A stretch of 64,000 nucleotides of DNA from Mediterranea sp. An20 (lineage in GTDB: Bacteria > Bacteroidota > Bacteroidia > Bacteroidales > Bacteroidaceae). Under the pieces are notes generated by a model. That model was not told the origin of the DNA. It searched no databases and saw nothing but the letters and a program-made list of their open reading frames with translations. The translations under genes were made by a program, and so were the position numbers. Shown here piece by piece: positions 36,801 through 44,435 of this stretch (its first letter is position 1; each line of letters starts with the position of its first letter). The stretch covers positions 95,863 to 159,862 of the forward strand of contig NZ_NFJV01000004.1 of the NCBI RefSeq assembly GCF_002160055.1. The letters are read 5' to 3'.

Positions 36801-37328
36801 CTGCCGCTGGCCGTATTGCTCTCCGTACCGTTCGGTCTGATGGGTAGCTTCATCTTCGTCAACTGTGCCAGCCTCATCGGTGGCATCCCTGCCTTGCAGA
36901 TGATTATAGGAACCATGTCCAATAACATCTACATGCAGATTGCCCTCATCATGCTGATGGGTCTGTTGGCCAAGAACGCCATCCTGATTGTAGAGTTCGC
37001 CCTCGACCGCCGCAAGATGGGTATGAGTATCACATGGGCTGCCGTGCTTGGTGCCGGTGCCCGTCTGCGTCCTATCTTGATGACGTCACTGGCCATGATT
37101 ATCGGTCTGCTCCCGCTGATGTTTGCCAGCGGTGCCGGTGCCAACGGCTACCGTACACTGGGAACTTCGGCCATCGGAGGTATGTTAATCGGTATGATTC
37201 TGCAGATCTTCATTGTTCCTGCCTTGTTCGTTGCCTTCCAGTACTTGCAAGAGAAGATCAAACCAATGGAATGGGACGATGTAGACAACTCTGACGCAGA
37301 AGCTGAAATTGAGCAATACAGCAAATAA
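33897..37328 (+). CDS. RND multidrug efflux pump, HAE1/AcrB type
   Basis: 1143 residues, ~90 longer than usual. It starts MNLSRFINRPVLSTVIS and keeps the proton relay Asp405-Asp406 (AIVVDDAIVVVEG) and the Lys of LLAKNAILIVEFA, so it should be proton-driven. Two porter regions frame the two membrane halves. The extra length lies between helices 6 and 7, at residues ~500-585, with two additional hydrophobic segments (KLTIIFTCVAIIGMIFGMF, then LLCPIFIVISVLAVAGM). HAE1 pumps expel hydrophobic or amphiphilic compounds such as bile salts and drugs; the substrate here is not determined. Confidence 0.95.
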   Translation: MNLSRFINRPVLSTVISILLVILGFIGLATLPVTQYPDIAPPTISVSATYTGANAQTVLNAVVSPLEDQINGVENMMYMTSDASNNGSASITVYFNQGTDPDMAQVNVQNRVTAAEGLLPQEVTQIGVTTRKRQSSMLMIFTIYDMEDKYNIEFIENYASINIIPEIKRVSGVGDAFVMGADYSMRIWLKPDVMSQYKLIPADISSALAEQNIEAAPGQFGERSNQTFQYTIRYRGRLQSTEEFENIVIKSLPDGELLRLKDVADIELGRNSYGFDATVDGHKGVSCIVFQMAGTNATQTIQDLEKVLDDMQKNMPAGIGVNIAQSANDFLFASIHEVVKTLIEAFILVFIVVYIFLQDMRSTLIPAIAIPVALIATFFALKIIGFSINLLTLSAMVLAIAIVVDDAIVVVEGVHAKLDQGYKSARLAAIDAMHELGGALVSITLVMMSVFIPVSFMGGTAGTFYQQFGLTMAIAIFFSAVNALTLSPALCAIFLKPHNTEGHDETTLKERIGTATKEARKIWIQRYAQSLGKFMKPKLTIIFTCVAIIGMIFGMFSFEEHPLLCPIFIVISVLAVAGMTTDKFKQTFNADYDNLLGKYKKQVLKFIQRRWLSASLVVGSIVLLMVFMQVTPTGMVPNEDTGTIMGAVTLPPGTSQERAQQILARVDSLVAAEPAVQSRTIISGYSFIGGQGPGYGSVIIKLKPWEERSTMQNSTIVYATLFMRAQKIIKEAQVLFFAPPMIPGYSVSTDIELNMQDKTGGDLNRFYSVVQDYMAALEKRPEITSAATNFNPSFPQYQLDIDAAACKRAGISPNDILSVMQGYYGGLYASNFNSFGKMYRVMIQGERDATKNLESLESIMVRNSNGDMAPISQFVKLTKVYGPDVISRFNLYTSMKVMVAPATGYTSGQALQAIAEVADQNLPAGFGYELGGMAREEAETSGSTTGLIFVLCFVFVYLLLSAQYESYILPLAVLLSVPFGLMGSFIFVNCASLIGGIPALQMIIGTMSNNIYMQIALIMLMGLLAKNAILIVEFALDRRKMGMSITWAAVLGAGARLRPILMTSLAMIIGLLPLMFASGAGANGYRTLGTSAIGGMLIGMILQIFIVPALFVAFQYLQEKIKPMEWDDVDNSDAEAEIEQYSK

Positions 37329-37332
37329 CCAT

Positions 37333-37424
37333 GCAATGAAGAATGAAGAATTAAGAATGAGGAACAGATTTCAACTTACTTCTCCTTCTTTCTACAGATT
37401 CTTCATTCTTCATTCTTAAATTCT
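37333..37424. repeat. Inverted pair of the same AATGAAGAAT motif, second gap of the efflux operon
   Basis: 37333-37362 contains GAATGAAGAATTAAGAATGA, and 37397-37424 is its inverted copy (TTCTTCATTCTTCATTCTT). It is the same family as in the gap at 33781. Confidence 0.65.
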
Positions 37425-37436
37425 ATGTAAGACAAT

Positions 37437-38822
37437 ATGAAAGGAAAGATAATCACCCTGATGTGTGCCACTGCCCTGCTGAGCAGTTGCCACATCTACA
37501 AAGCATACGACAGACCGGAGGATATCAGTGCCGAAGGCCTGTACCGCGATACGGCCATAGTGAACAACACGCTGGCCTCAGACACAGCCAACTTCGGCAA
37601 TGTGCCCTGGCGCGAAGTATTCACCGACCCGCAACTGCAAGCCTATATCGAACAGGCTCTGACCAACAACGCTGATTTGCGCACGGCCATGCTCAACGTG
37701 GAATCGGCTCAGGCGGCTCTGATGTCGGCGCGTCTGTCTTACCTGCCACAGTTGTCACTGACCCCGCAGGGTACACTGACCAACTGGAACAAAGGAGAGA
37801 TAACCACAAAGACTTATAACATCCCCGTCAGTGCAAGCTGGCAGATTGATCTCTTCGGACAAATCCTGAACCCGAAACGAGCCGCACAAGTCTCGCTGAA
37901 GCAAGCCCAATATAACGAACAGGCAGTACAGACGCAGCTTATCGCCAACGTAGCCAACATTTACTATACACTGCTGATGCTGGACCGTCAACTGGAGATT
38001 ACCGAGAACACAGCCGAAGTACTGAAAGACTACGTGGAAACCATGCAGGCCATGTACGACTACGGCAACGTCAACAGTGCCGCCATCGAACAGAGCCGCA
38101 CCAGCTATGCACAAGTAGTGGCTTCGCTGTCCGACCTGCGCCAAAGCATCAGCGAGACGGAGAACAGCTTCTGCCTCATCCTCAACGAACCGGCCCATGC
38201 TATCGAGCGCGGCGTACTGGAAGAACAGGCACTGCCCTCCGACTTCTCGGTAGGCATACCCTTGCAATTGCTTTCCAACCGCCCGGACGTACAGGCTGCA
38301 GAAATGGCACTGGCCGCCTGCTATTACAACACCAACAGTGCCCGCGCAGCATTCTATCCGCAAATCACACTGAGCGGCACGGCCGGATGGACCAACAGCA
38401 GCGGCGCCGGCATCGTGAACCCCGGCAAGTTGCTGGCCAACCTGATTGGCTCGCTGACACAGCCTCTGTTCTACCGCGGAGCCAACATTGCCCGTCTGCG
38501 CCAGGCCCGCGCCCAAGAAGAACAAGCTAAGATTGCGTTCCAGACTACCCTGCTGAATGCCGGTAACGAAGTAAGCAATGCTCTCTCTTTGTATCAAAAC
38601 ACGATGGAAAAAGTTAATTCTCGCACCATACAGGTAAATTCTGCCCGAAAAGCTGCGGAAGATACAAAAGAATTGTTTAACTTAGGCACGTCAACCTACC
38701 TTGAAGTACTGACGGCCCAACAGAGCTACCTCAGCGCACAGTTGTCTGAAGTAAGCGACACGTTCGACCAGATGCAGGCTGTCATCAACCTGTACCAGGC
38801 TTTGGGTGGAGGAAGAGAATAA
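37437..38822 (+). CDS. Outer-membrane efflux factor (TolC/NodT family), lipoprotein
   Basis: 461 residues. Lipobox ALLSSCHIY near residue 18. Two OEP repeats: first with WREVFTDPQLQAYIEQALTNNADLRTAMLNVESAQAAL, which is the typical long coil, second starting near GVLEEQ and containing LLSNRPDVQAAEMAL. It ends with LGTSTYLEVLTAQQSYLSAQL. It forms the trimeric exit duct for the RND pump encoded just upstream. Confidence 0.94.
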   Translation: MKGKIITLMCATALLSSCHIYKAYDRPEDISAEGLYRDTAIVNNTLASDTANFGNVPWREVFTDPQLQAYIEQALTNNADLRTAMLNVESAQAALMSARLSYLPQLSLTPQGTLTNWNKGEITTKTYNIPVSASWQIDLFGQILNPKRAAQVSLKQAQYNEQAVQTQLIANVANIYYTLLMLDRQLEITENTAEVLKDYVETMQAMYDYGNVNSAAIEQSRTSYAQVVASLSDLRQSISETENSFCLILNEPAHAIERGVLEEQALPSDFSVGIPLQLLSNRPDVQAAEMALAACYYNTNSARAAFYPQITLSGTAGWTNSSGAGIVNPGKLLANLIGSLTQPLFYRGANIARLRQARAQEEQAKIAFQTTLLNAGNEVSNALSLYQNTMEKVNSRTIQVNSARKAAEDTKELFNLGTSTYLEVLTAQQSYLSAQLSEVSDTFDQMQAVINLYQALGGGRE

Positions 38823-38841
38823 CATTTTAAATCGTAGTATC

Positions 38842-39618
38842 ATGATTAGTCCATTAGCTTACGTAGACCCTGCCGCCAAACTCGGCAAGAACGTTACAGT
38901 GCAACCTTTCGCCTATATTGAGGGCGATGTAGAAATCGGCGACGACTGTGTCATCATGGCCGGCGCACACATTTTGAACGGCACCCGCATGGGACGCAAG
39001 AACACCGTTCACCACGGTGCCGTTTTGGCCAGCATTCCGCAGGATTTCCACTACACCGGCGAAGAAAGCCTCTTGGTTATCGGTGACAACAACGACATAC
39101 GTGAAAACGTAGTCATTGCCCGTGCCACGCATAAGGAAGGTGGTACGAGCATCGGTAACGGTAACTTCCTGATGGACGGGACACACTTGTGCCACGATGT
39201 GCACATCGGCAACAAATGTGTGCTGGGCATTCGCAGCATGGTGGCAGGAGAGAGTCAGGTAGACGACTGCACCATCCTGAGCAGCAACGTCATCGTGCAG
39301 CAGAAATGCCACATCGGCAGTTGGGTACTCATCCAGTCAGGTTGCCGCATCTCCAAGGATGTGCCGCCCTATATCATCATGGCGGGCAACCCGGTGCAAT
39401 ACCACGGCATCAATGCCGTCGTGCTGCAGAATGCACAAAACGAGAGCCACATCACCGACCGTATTCTGCGTCATATCATGAATGCCTACCGCCTTGTCTA
39501 CCAAGGCAACTTCAGCCTGCAAGATGCCGTGCTGAAGATAGAAGACCAGATTCCGATGAGTGACGAGATTCACAACATCGTTAACTTCATCAAGAACTCA
39601 AAAGGCATCGTCAGATAA
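38842..39618 (+). CDS. LpxA-like acyl-ACP:UDP-N-acetylglucosamine O-acyltransferase
   Basis: 258 residues from ATG 38842. The N-terminal two thirds are a left-handed beta helix of hexapeptide repeats (AKLGKNVTVQPFAYIEGDVEIGDDCVI). THLCHDVHIG places His118 at the catalytic His125 of E. coli LpxA, with His115 at His122. The C-terminal helical domain follows. LpxA puts the first acyl chain on UDP-GlcNAc in lipid A synthesis. Several strand positions look unlike canonical LpxA, and Bacteroides usually have lpxA next to lpxC-fabZ, so this could be a paralogue with another substrate. It starts 19 bp after the TolC-type gene. Confidence 0.8.
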   Translation: MISPLAYVDPAAKLGKNVTVQPFAYIEGDVEIGDDCVIMAGAHILNGTRMGRKNTVHHGAVLASIPQDFHYTGEESLLVIGDNNDIRENVVIARATHKEGGTSIGNGNFLMDGTHLCHDVHIGNKCVLGIRSMVAGESQVDDCTILSSNVIVQQKCHIGSWVLIQSGCRISKDVPPYIIMAGNPVQYHGINAVVLQNAQNESHITDRILRHIMNAYRLVYQGNFSLQDAVLKIEDQIPMSDEIHNIVNFIKNSKGIVR

Positions 39619-39641
39619 GCCATACGCAGAGAAATCACTAG

Positions 39642-39689
39642 AAAAACAAAGACCGCCCCGTAGCAAAACGGTAGCGGTCTTTGTTTTTT
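39642..39689. terminator. Strong bidirectional terminator
   Basis: Perfect 15-bp stem (39642-39656 AAAAACAAAGACCGC with 39674-39688) with A and T tracts on opposite sides, so it works for the efflux operon (plus) and for the CBM9-like gene (minus). Confidence 0.92.
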
Positions 39690-39723
39690 GTGTCCTAACT
39701 TGCAGAAGCTTCCGGCAGGTTTC

Positions 39724-40374
39724 TTACTCAAAGTGCAACAAGCCGAAAAACTCCGGGCAATGAAAATTAGGCTGCTCCAACTTTATAGGATTCCACGAAA
39801 GGAAATGGGGTGTCTGCAGCAAATCGCCGCACTTATAGAAATTGGCACGTATCTGACAGCCCGAAAGCGTATCCAGCCGATGGAGGAAGAAGGTAGAGAC
39901 CGGCACGACAAGCGCCACCTCCCAATGGCACTCCCCTATTCTCTCGTCAAACGGTTGGCGACCCAGCGAAGCCCAGCGTTGCACACGGTCGAGCACTTCC
40001 TGAGAGGCCCGCTGACGGTCTTTACGGTCGGCACCACCGCCCACCAACAGCGTCCCGGCACAGTTGCATTCCAAGTTGTAATACACCCCATCGCCGGCAG
40101 GCACGGAAAAGAACTCCACGCAGGAATCCTCCCACACTCTGCCGTTATCGGCTGTAGCCACGGCACGCACCGATGCCTCGCGCACCTTGAAGTGCAACAG
40201 CAAGGCATCGCCCGTATGAGCCACACGAAATTGCACGGAAGGCTGATAAGGATACTCGGGCCAGTTGACCGTTTCTATCGGCTGGAAGGCAATCTTCTCC
40301 TGATCCAACAAAGTCGGTATGGCTTCTACCGGCACATTGGCAGCACTTATTTTCTTTACATTCAGTTCTTTCAT
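39724..40374 (-). CDS. CBM9-like carbohydrate-binding domain protein
   Basis: 216 residues, no signal peptide. A beta-sandwich like the carbohydrate-binding module 9 fold: ALLLHFKVREASVRAVA, DSCVEFFSVPAGDGVYYNLE, and a late LSWNPIKLEQPNFHCPEFFG. No catalytic motif. It is the last gene of a minus-strand set behind the NahK-like kinase; a role in handling sugars is possible but not shown. Confidence 0.7.
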   Translation of the reverse strand: MKELNVKKISAANVPVEAIPTLLDQEKIAFQPIETVNWPEYPYQPSVQFRVAHTGDALLLHFKVREASVRAVATADNGRVWEDSCVEFFSVPAGDGVYYNLECNCAGTLLVGGGADRKDRQRASQEVLDRVQRWASLGRQPFDERIGECHWEVALVVPVSTFFLHRLDTLSGCQIRANFYKCGDLLQTPHFLSWNPIKLEQPNFHCPEFFGLLHFE

Positions 40375-40401
40375 ACGGTTATCATTTAAGTAGACAGAAG
40401 T

Positions 40402-41490
40402 CTATCCCACACATTGGCTTATAAACGCCTTCATTTCCTCCTGATGTTCTTTTACGCTCTGCCACAGCTTGAACTGGGCAGCGGTGCGCACCAGGTTGTG
40501 TTCGGGATAAGCAATCTTGTAATAGGTATCTCCATTAAGATAGTCGGTCAGGAAGCGGACGCACTGCATATAGGGGAAGAGCGCGGCAGCATAAGGCAGA
40601 TTCTCTATCTCGACAGGCAGAAGGAAGGAACGGGCCGACTCCAAGTAGCCACGGGTAAAGGCGCGGAAAATATCCATGTTGAAACGGACGTTATCCAGGT
40701 TGCGGTCGTCCTCAGCACCGGTATTGGCAGCCGATCGTAAGAAGTCGCCGTAGTCCGAGAACACATAAGAAGGCATTACGGTATCAAGGTCGATGACGCA
40801 GAGCACACTACCGTCTTCGTCGAACATCATGTTGTTCACCTTCGTATCGCAGTGGCAGACGCGCTTGGGCAGTTTGCCTTCGCGGTGCAGCTGTTCGGCC
40901 CGGCACATATCGTCGGCGCAGCGTTCCAGTTCGTCCAGATATTGCTTCACTTCCTTGACCCGGCCGACGGCATCGGCAGCCACCGCCTCGCGCAACTGAC
41001 GCAACCGAAGTTCCATGTTGTGGAAATCGGGAATGGTCTCTACCAGCGGTTCGGTCACATCGGCCAGCATGGCTTCGAACTCACCGAAAGCCTTACCTGC
41101 GCAATAAGAATATTCGGGGTTGACCGTCTCGTAGGTCTTGGCACGGGGAATAAAGACCATCATACGCCAATAGCTGGCACCGTCGTACCAATACGTCTTT
41201 CCGTTATCGGCAGGCAGGAAATGCAGCACCTTACGCTCCACATCCTTCTCGCCCCGCTCCTCCAGCTTGCGGCGGATATGCGCCGTGACAGCTTCGATGT
41301 TGTGTTGCAGTCCGTCTACATCCTGGAAGATGGCATGATTGATACGCTGCAGCACATAGTCGGGCTCATCCGGCTCTGCCGTCGTTACTTTGTAGGTGTC
41401 GTTAATCAGACCAGAGCCCAGCGGGCGGATGTCGTTCACCGTTCCCTGAGTCTGGAAGTGGGAAACAATGTTTGAAAGTTGTTCATTCAT
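40402..41490 (-). CDS. APH-fold sugar kinase, NahK-like (N-acetylhexosamine 1-kinase candidate)
   Basis: 362 residues. The aminoglycoside-phosphotransferase/choline-kinase fold shows VCHCDTKVNNMMFD (His213, catalytic Asp215, Asn219/220) and VIDLDTVMPS (Asp234 and Asp236 for magnesium). DTKxNN...IDLDTVMP is the form seen in bifidobacterial NahK, which phosphorylates GlcNAc/GalNAc at C1. The resemblance is by motif only. It sits between DUF2851 and the CBM9-like gene and near GH20 and the sulfatase (opposite strand), which would supply HexNAc. Confidence 0.72.
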   Translation of the reverse strand: MNEQLSNIVSHFQTQGTVNDIRPLGSGLINDTYKVTTAEPDEPDYVLQRINHAIFQDVDGLQHNIEAVTAHIRRKLEERGEKDVERKVLHFLPADNGKTYWYDGASYWRMMVFIPRAKTYETVNPEYSYCAGKAFGEFEAMLADVTEPLVETIPDFHNMELRLRQLREAVAADAVGRVKEVKQYLDELERCADDMCRAEQLHREGKLPKRVCHCDTKVNNMMFDEDGSVLCVIDLDTVMPSYVFSDYGDFLRSAANTGAEDDRNLDNVRFNMDIFRAFTRGYLESARSFLLPVEIENLPYAAALFPYMQCVRFLTDYLNGDTYYKIAYPEHNLVRTAAQFKLWQSVKEHQEEMKAFISQCVG

Positions 41491-41513
41491 AATGTCACTT
41501 GTTTTTATGGTTG

Positions 41514-42800
41514 TTATCTGTTTTCAGTACTCTTCAGGTATTCGTAGCCGAAGCGGCAGCGCAGGCAGTCGCGGCGGTCACAGTAAGCATTCTTCAGTTG
41601 CAACAGGGCCTGCGAATCGGCAGCCGTACGCACAGGCAATCCCGCAACAGCCCATTGCCGGATGATGCTGTTGTCTTCGGCTTTCAGTTCGTCCATAAAG
41701 CGGGCGGCACGCTCACACAGATGATCCTCCGAACGATGCCTGCCATAGGCATAGAGGAAAGGGATGACCGTGTTCAGCACCACCAAGTCGACAGCCTTCG
41801 CCCCCAGTTGCTTGACACGTTTTGCGGTGGCGGAACCGAAATGATAGTGCACATCCCAATAAGGGGAAGTGCCTGCCAGAAAGAGGCGGCGCACCTCATC
41901 GAGCGTATCGGGTTCCATCGCCCGCGAGAAAAGCCCTTCCTGGTGCTGGTAAATCCATGCCAGCTGTGCCAGACGCACATGCGGAAAGCCCGACGGGCGC
42001 AAGCGCAGAAAACGCCAGCGGTCGCGGGGCAGCGGTTCGGGCAGGGAGAACTTATGCCGCAGGTAAGCGAACTCGCGTTGCAGGGAAGCAGCATAGTCGT
42101 CGGCATCACAGGCGGGGTCGTTGTCGAGCAGTCCTGCCAGACCGAAGAACAGCGCTTCTATCTGGAATAGGCTGTCGCGGTGCTTGTCCACGGCACGCAG
42201 GGGAATCCTCAAAGCCCAGGCTTCGAAAGCATCGGCATTGAGTCCGAAGCCGAAGTTACGTGCCAGGGTTACGAAGAAGGCATCTTCCCAGTGATTGCCA
42301 TTCTGCTGCAAGCGCAGACCAATGGCATCGGCTTTCCGGCTCAGCCGTTCGGCCTGCAAGGCAGAAAGCCACCCATGCACCTTGAGAGGGGAAAGGGCGG
42401 ACAGCACAGCACGGCAGGGTGGGAAGACATCGGCCCGGCGCAATTCTTCGTAGCGGCAGCGCACATCGTCGGGACAGGCCAGTTGCAGTTGGTTAACGAG
42501 ATGCCCGTCGGAACGGCAGACCTTGCAATCGGCCTCGCCCACCACGTGCAGCACCACATTGTCGTAGGCCCTGTCGCGGTCGTGTCCGTGGCGCACCCAG
42601 TCGGATGAGTGTTCATGCACTTCCACGTTGCCCACCCACAAGGTCCCGTCAACCCGCACTTTGGCGTTGAAAAAGTCAGGACCGGCATCCGTATTGGGCA
42701 AACCGGGGTCTACCACCTCCAGAGGAAGACCGTCTGTGGTGCTCAAGGGGCGCAGGGGGAAAAGGCGGTGACGCCAGACGTAATGCAGCAACTGTTCCAT
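41514..42800 (-). CDS. DUF2851 family protein
   Basis: 428 residues from ATG 42800 (MEQLLHYVWRHRLFPLRPL), which is the usual DUF2851 start; 34 more codons are open upstream but overlap the promoter. Landmarks: GPDFFNAKVRVDGTLWVGNVEVHEHSSDW near residue 45, and a C-terminal Cys-rich YCDRRDCLRCRFGYEYLK with four cysteines or so that may bind metal. Function unknown. It heads a minus-strand set with the kinase (23-bp gap). Confidence 0.85.
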   Translation of the reverse strand: MEQLLHYVWRHRLFPLRPLSTTDGLPLEVVDPGLPNTDAGPDFFNAKVRVDGTLWVGNVEVHEHSSDWVRHGHDRDRAYDNVVLHVVGEADCKVCRSDGHLVNQLQLACPDDVRCRYEELRRADVFPPCRAVLSALSPLKVHGWLSALQAERLSRKADAIGLRLQQNGNHWEDAFFVTLARNFGFGLNADAFEAWALRIPLRAVDKHRDSLFQIEALFFGLAGLLDNDPACDADDYAASLQREFAYLRHKFSLPEPLPRDRWRFLRLRPSGFPHVRLAQLAWIYQHQEGLFSRAMEPDTLDEVRRLFLAGTSPYWDVHYHFGSATAKRVKQLGAKAVDLVVLNTVIPFLYAYGRHRSEDHLCERAARFMDELKAEDNSIIRQWAVAGLPVRTAADSQALLQLKNAYCDRRDCLRCRFGYEYLKSTENR

Positions 42801-42839
42801 GCTTTCCAGGTATTCCGTATTCTTTGTTATTACTCGTGC

Positions 42840-42870
42840 CAAAGATAGGGCAAATATGGCGGACTGCCAA
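42840..42870 (-). promoter_or_regulatory. Promoter of the DUF2851-kinase-CBM9 operon
   Basis: On the minus strand TTG (42868-42870), 20 bp, TATCTTTG (42840-42847), 40 bp before the ATG at 42800. Confidence 0.7.
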
Positions 42871-42955
42871 CTTTTATCCCAACATTCTTCACTCGACACC
42901 AAGACTTACCGCAGGTGGCGGAAACAAGGCTGATTTACAGCGTTTCTTTCCAATG

Positions 42956-43021
42956 CCTTCGCAGCAAGCTCCATCGGGCTTCGCAGCAGGCTTCTTCGGG
43001 CTTCGCAGCAGTCCTCGTCTA
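42956..43021. repeat. Intergenic 22-bp-period array, three units (inverted orientation)
   Basis: Units at 42956, 42978 and 43000 with CTTCGCAGCA starts; on the minus strand each contains CTGCTGCGAAG or CTTGCTGCGAAG. The core AGCTTGCTGC is shared exactly with 53751-53760. Confidence 0.75.
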
Positions 43022-43060
43022 TATAAGCCACTTTTTCCGGCACGATGCAGATAAAAGTTT

Positions 43061-44272
43061 CTAAAGCTCCAGTTCCTCATCCACCTCAGGAATGGGCAAC
43101 GAAAGGGTGAACTCGCTGAATTTGCCTTCGACGCTTTCCACCGTCACGTAGCCGCCATGTTCGCGCACCACATTCATCACATAGTTCAGCCCCAAGCCGA
43201 AACCTGCAATCTTCTCCCCCTGCCCTTTGCCGGTGGGAAGCACCCGCTCAAACTTGTCGAAGATGGTAGCCTGTGCTGCAAGTGGAATGCCGATGCCGTT
43301 GTCGCGCACGGCAATGCGGGTATATCCCTCTTCCTCCCACGAAGTGATACGAATCTCCACGCTGTCGCGCGAATACTTCAGGGCATTGTCCAGCAGATTG
43401 GCCAGTGCCTCTTTCAGAAATTCGCCGTCGGCAAACACACCGTCGGCTTTCATTTCCGTGCGGAAAGTGACAGGTTTCTGTGCTTTGGACGTGAATGTCT
43501 GCACCAGGTCGTCTACAATCGGGCACAAAGAAATCCAGTCCGGCTGCAGCAGCAGTTGCTCATGTTCCAACTTGGAGAGGGTCAGCACTTTATTGGTCAG
43601 AGTCAGCAGGTGGTTGGCCTCTCCCTCCAGAATATCGAAGTTTTTCTGCTTCTTCTCCGGCAGTGCATCCAACTTGCCGCTGCGCAACACTTTCAGGCCT
43701 AAGATGATGGTGCTGAGCGGTGTCTTCATGTCGTGAATCATGGCGTATGAGAAGTCCTCGCGCATCTGCGCCAGTCTGTCCTGCCCCTGGATAATCTCAC
43801 GCTGCTTGCCTACGCCCCATAGCATCAGGCAGATGAACACCACCGAGCCAATGGAGTAATACAACAATCGGCCGACAGACTCTGCCCGCAGGTTGATGAT
43901 GTATGCCCGCACGCCCCGCTCCCCGTCCAGCGGGATGACAAAGGTATCGCCCTCCCCCAACCGGTCGGCATAGTCGTCATAATAGCGCAAGGTGGCGCGG
44001 CGCACCACACTGCTGTCTGTCAGTGCCACGGTGTCGAGGCGGAAACGCAGACGGCGGAACTTGGCTTCGCGCAACTCCGCACGGAACACGCTGTCCAGAC
44101 AGCATGACGGGTCCTGCACACGCCGGTCGTCCGTGCGGCACCACGCTTCGTGGACGCGACGCACCACGTCGGCCCGGTTCAGGCTGAAGCCCCAGCCCAT
44201 CCAATAACCCAGGAAAAACAGGGCGGCAAAGGCAGAGACAATGGTAAGGAGCATATAAGCAGATTTCTTCAT
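43061..44272 (-). CDS. Sensor histidine kinase without adjacent response regulator
   Basis: 403 residues. One membrane helix near the N-terminus (~7-27), a periplasmic sensor region (~30-135), a second helix (~137-155), then the kinase core: phospho-acceptor His180 in MIHDMKTPLS, N box in LLDNALKYS, DNGIGI, GFGLGLNYV. It should autophosphorylate and pass the phosphate to a regulator encoded elsewhere; no receiver gene is next to it. It is divergent from the small membrane protein at 44436, with 163 bp between starts. Confidence 0.92.
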   Translation of the reverse strand: MKKSAYMLLTIVSAFAALFFLGYWMGWGFSLNRADVVRRVHEAWCRTDDRRVQDPSCCLDSVFRAELREAKFRRLRFRLDTVALTDSSVVRRATLRYYDDYADRLGEGDTFVIPLDGERGVRAYIINLRAESVGRLLYYSIGSVVFICLMLWGVGKQREIIQGQDRLAQMREDFSYAMIHDMKTPLSTIILGLKVLRSGKLDALPEKKQKNFDILEGEANHLLTLTNKVLTLSKLEHEQLLLQPDWISLCPIVDDLVQTFTSKAQKPVTFRTEMKADGVFADGEFLKEALANLLDNALKYSRDSVEIRITSWEEEGYTRIAVRDNGIGIPLAAQATIFDKFERVLPTGKGQGEKIAGFGLGLNYVMNVVREHGGYVTVESVEGKFSEFTLSLPIPEVDEELEL

Positions 44273-44303
44273 ACGGCAGTCTGTTTTTTACTTGTCAACG
44301 CCG

Positions 44304-44311
44304 CAAAGATA
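44304..44311 (-). promoter_or_regulatory. -7 box of the histidine kinase
   Basis: TATCTTTG on the minus strand, 32 bp before the ATG. Confidence 0.6.
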
Positions 44312-44337
44312 GGGATTTATCGCCAACAGATGACCGA

Positions 44338-44368
44338 TTAACGTAAAGATAACATACACTTAACGTAA
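44338..44368. promoter_or_regulatory. Direct repeat TTAACGTAA x2, candidate operator
   Basis: TTAACGTAA at 44338-44346 and 44360-44368, start-to-start 22 bp, about two helical turns. It lies between the divergent -7 boxes and covers the -33 zone of the plus-strand promoter. The spacing suits binding of a dimeric response regulator. Confidence 0.45.
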
Positions 44369-44387
44369 GAAATAGACTTACAGACGC

Positions 44388-44395
44388 TATCTTTG
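44388..44395 (+). promoter_or_regulatory. -7 box of the membrane protein gene
   Basis: TATCTTTG, 41 bp before the ATG; no TTTG at -33, where the second TTAACGTAA lies, which fits an activator-dependent promoter. Confidence 0.55.
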
Positions 44396-44435
44396 CAGCG
44401 GGAAACTAAAAGAAACATCAAACAAAAGCATCATA

